Part shown: one piece after another, positions 7,701 through 8,355 of the stretch
How the letters are laid out: the number at the start of each line of letters is the position of its first letter
Numbering within the stretch: position 1 is the stretch's first letter
Assembly (NCBI GenBank): GCA_019752975.1
Contig: JAIELM010000136.1
Location: 1 to 8,355 of the forward strand
DNA: 8,355 bases
Reading direction: 5' to 3'
From: Undibacterium sp.
GTDB lineage: Bacteria; Pseudomonadota; Gammaproteobacteria; Burkholderiales; Burkholderiaceae_D
Program-made: the position numbers and the translations under genes
Notes under the pieces: model-generated
Seen by the model: only the letters and a program-made list of their open reading frames with translations
The model's database searches: none
Told to the model about the DNA's origin: nothing

Positions 7701-7899
7701 GTTTCGCTTTAAAATAGCCAAGTTGTAGTGCCAACTGGATAGCGACTGCAACAGTATGTATTTGATTGATTGCCTCAATCTCGTATCCGCTGAAATCAAA
7801 ATATAGGTTCCTATCGTCGTCATTAAATTTGGGGAAATTATAGATATCTTCTATTTCTTCGACAGACAGAATATTTAAACGACGTGTATCAGAAGACAT
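4795..7899 (-). CDS. tnpA: Tn3-family transposase TnpA (DDE type, full length)
   Basis: This 1034-residue protein is a replicative Tn3-family transposase, near the usual length of roughly 950-1030 residues. The N-terminal part (about 5-165) matches the DUF4158-type domain found in this family, which helps to recognise the inverted repeats. The catalytic DDE_Tnp_Tn3 domain spans about 600-990. Asp710 lies in HSSSDGQRIET, Asp782 in STDTHGTNQVNFF and Glu914 in ALNRGEAYHRF. The 72- and 132-residue spacings are close to those of the Tn4430 triad. The Tn3-typical region RLIANAIIYYNTLLLSKVY follows the glutamate. The ATG at 7897-7899 has AGGG about ten bases upstream. No stop or frameshift interrupts it, so it could be active. 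No resolvase neighbours it; the downstream genes on the same strand are vapBC. The best-known alternative, an IS1071-like tnpA-only element, cannot be tested without the ends. Confidence 0.95.
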   Translation of the reverse strand: MSSDTRRLNILSVEEIEDIYNFPKFNDDDRNLYFDFSGYEIEAINQIHTVAVAIQLALQLGYFKAKRRFFIYEPQQVQEDCEYIVKRYFSEKTEVTSFRPLSKPTRLEHQKIILAIFKYRSADQDIKAELERKSQRIAMLSTQPQYIFREILEYLQSERIITPGYTYLQDLVGQAVTKERNRITKFLAENLTDEMTNQLDMLLQADEHVYRISALKRESRDFSYKELKQEVDRRKFFQPLHDFARDFLTNAGLSVESGKYYASLVKFYTVYKMRRMSPSVTRLYLLCFAYHRFRQINDNLIEAFIHLVHQYESEAKRASNEALQKTMEDMAAHLEGAGQVLNLFTDVHISDDAPFSDIKTQAFMLLEQAQFPVVSKYLQNIEFDKIGFEWTYYASLSNQFKRNMRHLFCVLDFVGRVEEAPLLDAVKFLQDLLRQGKSPRQAKPYLFPTEIIPKSLQPYLFPELEGVNRENDDKGNPLDVDRYEFLLYRLLRNALEAGNLYVRDSVEFKRFEDDLISDKRWENKAAILQEIGAEILSAPIEQTLELLQNELETKIHAVNQRITDAVNQHIKIIGRGEKKRWTLLYPSEEEPVNSPFYGKLPGIGIADLMWFVHQRTGFLNSFTHVLDRYVKHEPDPRELLACIVAMGTNMGIGKMAEVSGLNFTSLLNTARNFLRLETLHTANDAICNATATLSAFHLFEIGEGIHSSSDGQRIETRINTVNSRHSPKYFGLDKGVSGYTIVANHVPINAKIIGTHEHESHYVFDILYNNSSDIKPEVHSTDTHGTNQVNFFILKVFGYQFAPRYRNLHKKMERLVGFQNLKEYSDLLIKPSRKVYDDLIIAEWPNIQRILASLAQKDATQATIVRKLSSYSRQNQTKKALWELDNICRTLYILDYIDDVTLRQSVQKALNRGEAYHRFRKSVAYMNEGKFRVKTEAEQNIWNECARLIANAIIYYNTLLLSKVYDQKLNAKDETAINVLRSVSPVAWRHVNMIGRFDFTAETPIADLDVLAARYAEPGYWNTALDEGDDESLA

Positions 7900-7924
7900 A
7901 ACGACAAAGCCCTATCCATTTCTG

Positions 7925-7934
7925 TTGCATGCAA
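7925..7934. repeat. 10-bp perfect palindrome in the tnpA leader
   Basis: TTGCATGCAA is its own reverse complement and sits about 26 bases upstream of the tnpA ATG, close to the predicted transcription start. It is a possible protein-binding site, but chance is not excluded. Confidence 0.3.
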
Positions 7935-7982
7935 TAAAATTGTTGTAAATTACACTATCAATTGAAAAATAAATGTTTTCAA
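7933..7982 (-). promoter_or_regulatory. Candidate overlapping tnpA promoters
   Basis: On the minus strand there are two sigma70-like readings with ideal 17-base spacers. The proximal one has TTGATA (7956-7961) and TTTATT (7933-7938). The distal one has TTGAAA (7977-7982) and GATAGT (7954-7959). The -35 of the first overlaps the -10 of the second. Each -10 matches consensus at 4 of 6 positions. The surrounding A+T richness makes such matches easier by chance. Confidence 0.35.
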
Positions 7983-7983
7983 T
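7961..7983. repeat. Inverted repeat over the tnpA promoter region
   Basis: ATTGAAAA (7961-7968) and TTTTCAAT (7976-7983) are perfect 8-base arms with a 7-base spacer. The right arm covers the distal -35 and the left arm touches the proximal -35, so a protein bound here could control tnpA. It could equally be a weak hairpin. No known operator is recognised. Confidence 0.4.
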
Positions 7984-8044
7984 ATTATTGTATTTCCATT
8001 CATGTGCTAACTAACAAAATTTTGAAATTCGCATACAGGTTTTT

Positions 8045-8068
8045 GATAATTTTTTTAAAAAAGATAAT
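8045..8068. repeat. A/T palindrome flanked by direct GATAAT repeats
   Basis: TTTTTTAAAAAA (8051-8062) is a perfect 12-bp palindrome bracketed by two GATAAT copies (8045-8050 and 8063-8068) in the same orientation. It lies 30 bases past the metallophosphoesterase stop and about 145 bases upstream of tnpA. It may be a bent or easily melted A-tract region. A GC-rich stem is lacking, so it is not a classical terminator. Confidence 0.35.
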
Positions 8069-8097
8069 GGTATGTTCTTTTTAGGAAAGTGATGAGC

Positions 8098-8355
8098 TTA
8101 AAAACTGGTAAGAGCCCCTTGAGTTCCATTAAACATCGCTAAGTTGCGTAGTCCAACGCCACACGCATTGAAGCCAAGAGATTCCCACGACTTTTGGTAC
8201 TCGTAGTTGTCATGATGATGTCCATGAAAACTCCAACCTACGTCCATCGATCGAGCAAGTTGATCGATTGTGGGAAATCCATGGGGATGACAGCTAGGCG
8301 CCTCATGCGTCACCAAAATATCTGCTTTTTGACTAGCTAATGAAGCATAGTCGAT
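8098..8355 (-). CDS. Metallophosphoesterase, C-terminal part (5' end beyond the window)
   Basis: The reading frame is open to the right edge and ends at a TAA (8098-8100), giving 85 visible C-terminal residues. Two metal-binding signatures of the calcineurin-like metallophosphoesterase family are present: ILVTHEAP (His17 of the fragment) and WSFHGHHHD (the GHxH motif, His46 and His48). The end of the protein, GFNACGVGLRNL onward, resembles the closing beta strand of small bacterial members, so the C-terminus looks natural and not truncated by an insertion. The substrate cannot be told from this part. The gene shares its strand with tnpA but is separated by 198 very AT-rich bases with promoter-like elements, so co-transcription is unlikely to be needed. 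The visible start-like codon at 8316 is internal; the real start is outside. Confidence 0.78.
   Translation of the reverse strand: MDYASLASQKADILVTHEAPSCHPHGFPTIDQLARSMDVGWSFHGHHHDNYEYQKSWESLGFNACGVGLRNLAMFNGTQGALTSF

Larger units (their letters stand above)
4639..8097. mobile_element. Tn3-family element or remnant with undetermined ends
   Basis: The intact Tn3-type transposase gene shows that a Tn3-family element is or was here. The interval given is only the gene plus its two flanking gaps. I could not find the usual 38-bp inverted repeats with GGGG tips, a matching 5-bp target duplication, a resolvase gene or a res site. The true element may be a tnpA-only insertion-sequence-like form, may include vapBC, may extend beyond the right edge, or may have lost its ends. 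Confidence 0.55.

Noticed and set aside
8080..8117. A 38-base minus-strand segment starting GGGGCTCTTACC and containing TTTTTAAG, resembling a Tn3-type terminal repeat
   Set aside because: Its first half codes for the metallophosphoesterase C-terminus, and no matching partner is found on the left side of tnpA.

Overview
The window looks like a moderately AT-rich betaproteobacterial chromosome segment, probably Burkholderiales. The main evidence is three housekeeping or cell-envelope genes of proteobacterial type: suhB and trmJ in the divergent arrangement also seen in E. coli, and a FimV/HubP-family protein whose N- and C-terminal domains read like betaproteobacterial FimV. Genus cannot be fixed from this sequence.

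Layout. Positions 1-765 (minus) hold suhB, an inositol-phosphatase-family gene cut by the left edge. A 163-bp divergent promoter region follows, then trmJ (929-1687, plus), a SpoU/SPOUT tRNA 2'-O-methyltransferase. A 196-bp gap with an extended -10 element leads to a FimV-like inner-membrane protein (1884-3917, plus) that has the FimV N-domain, one transmembrane helix and the C-terminal TPR-like/FimV domain, but no recognisable LysM domain. I see no strong hairpin-plus-T-tract terminator in the 92 bp after it.

From 3918 onward the content is accessory and all on the minus strand. It comprises a vapBC-type toxin-antitoxin pair (Phd/YefM-type antitoxin, 4393-4638, overlapping a PIN-domain toxin, 4010-4396, by 4 bp) and a long intact Tn3-family transposase gene (4795-7899) with its full D-D-E triad. 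The right edge carries the 3' end of a metallophosphoesterase gene (8098-8355, minus), separated from tnpA by a very AT-rich spacer (about 26% G+C by my count).

How the parts fit. The left half is core genome (RNA modification and SuhB, then polar or pilus scaffold). The right half is probably a Tn3-family insertion or its remnant. No resolvase, res site or classical GGGG-tipped 38-bp inverted repeats could be found in the window. The toxin-antitoxin pair next to the transposase recalls the known association of TA modules with Tn3-family transposons, but whether vapBC lies inside this element cannot be decided without its ends. I found no rRNA, tRNA, riboswitch or CRISPR array, and nothing I could defend as a wholly new system. 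The most interesting points are the TA/Tn3 neighbourhood, the repeat-rich control regions of vapBC and tnpA, and the LysM-less FimV paralogue.
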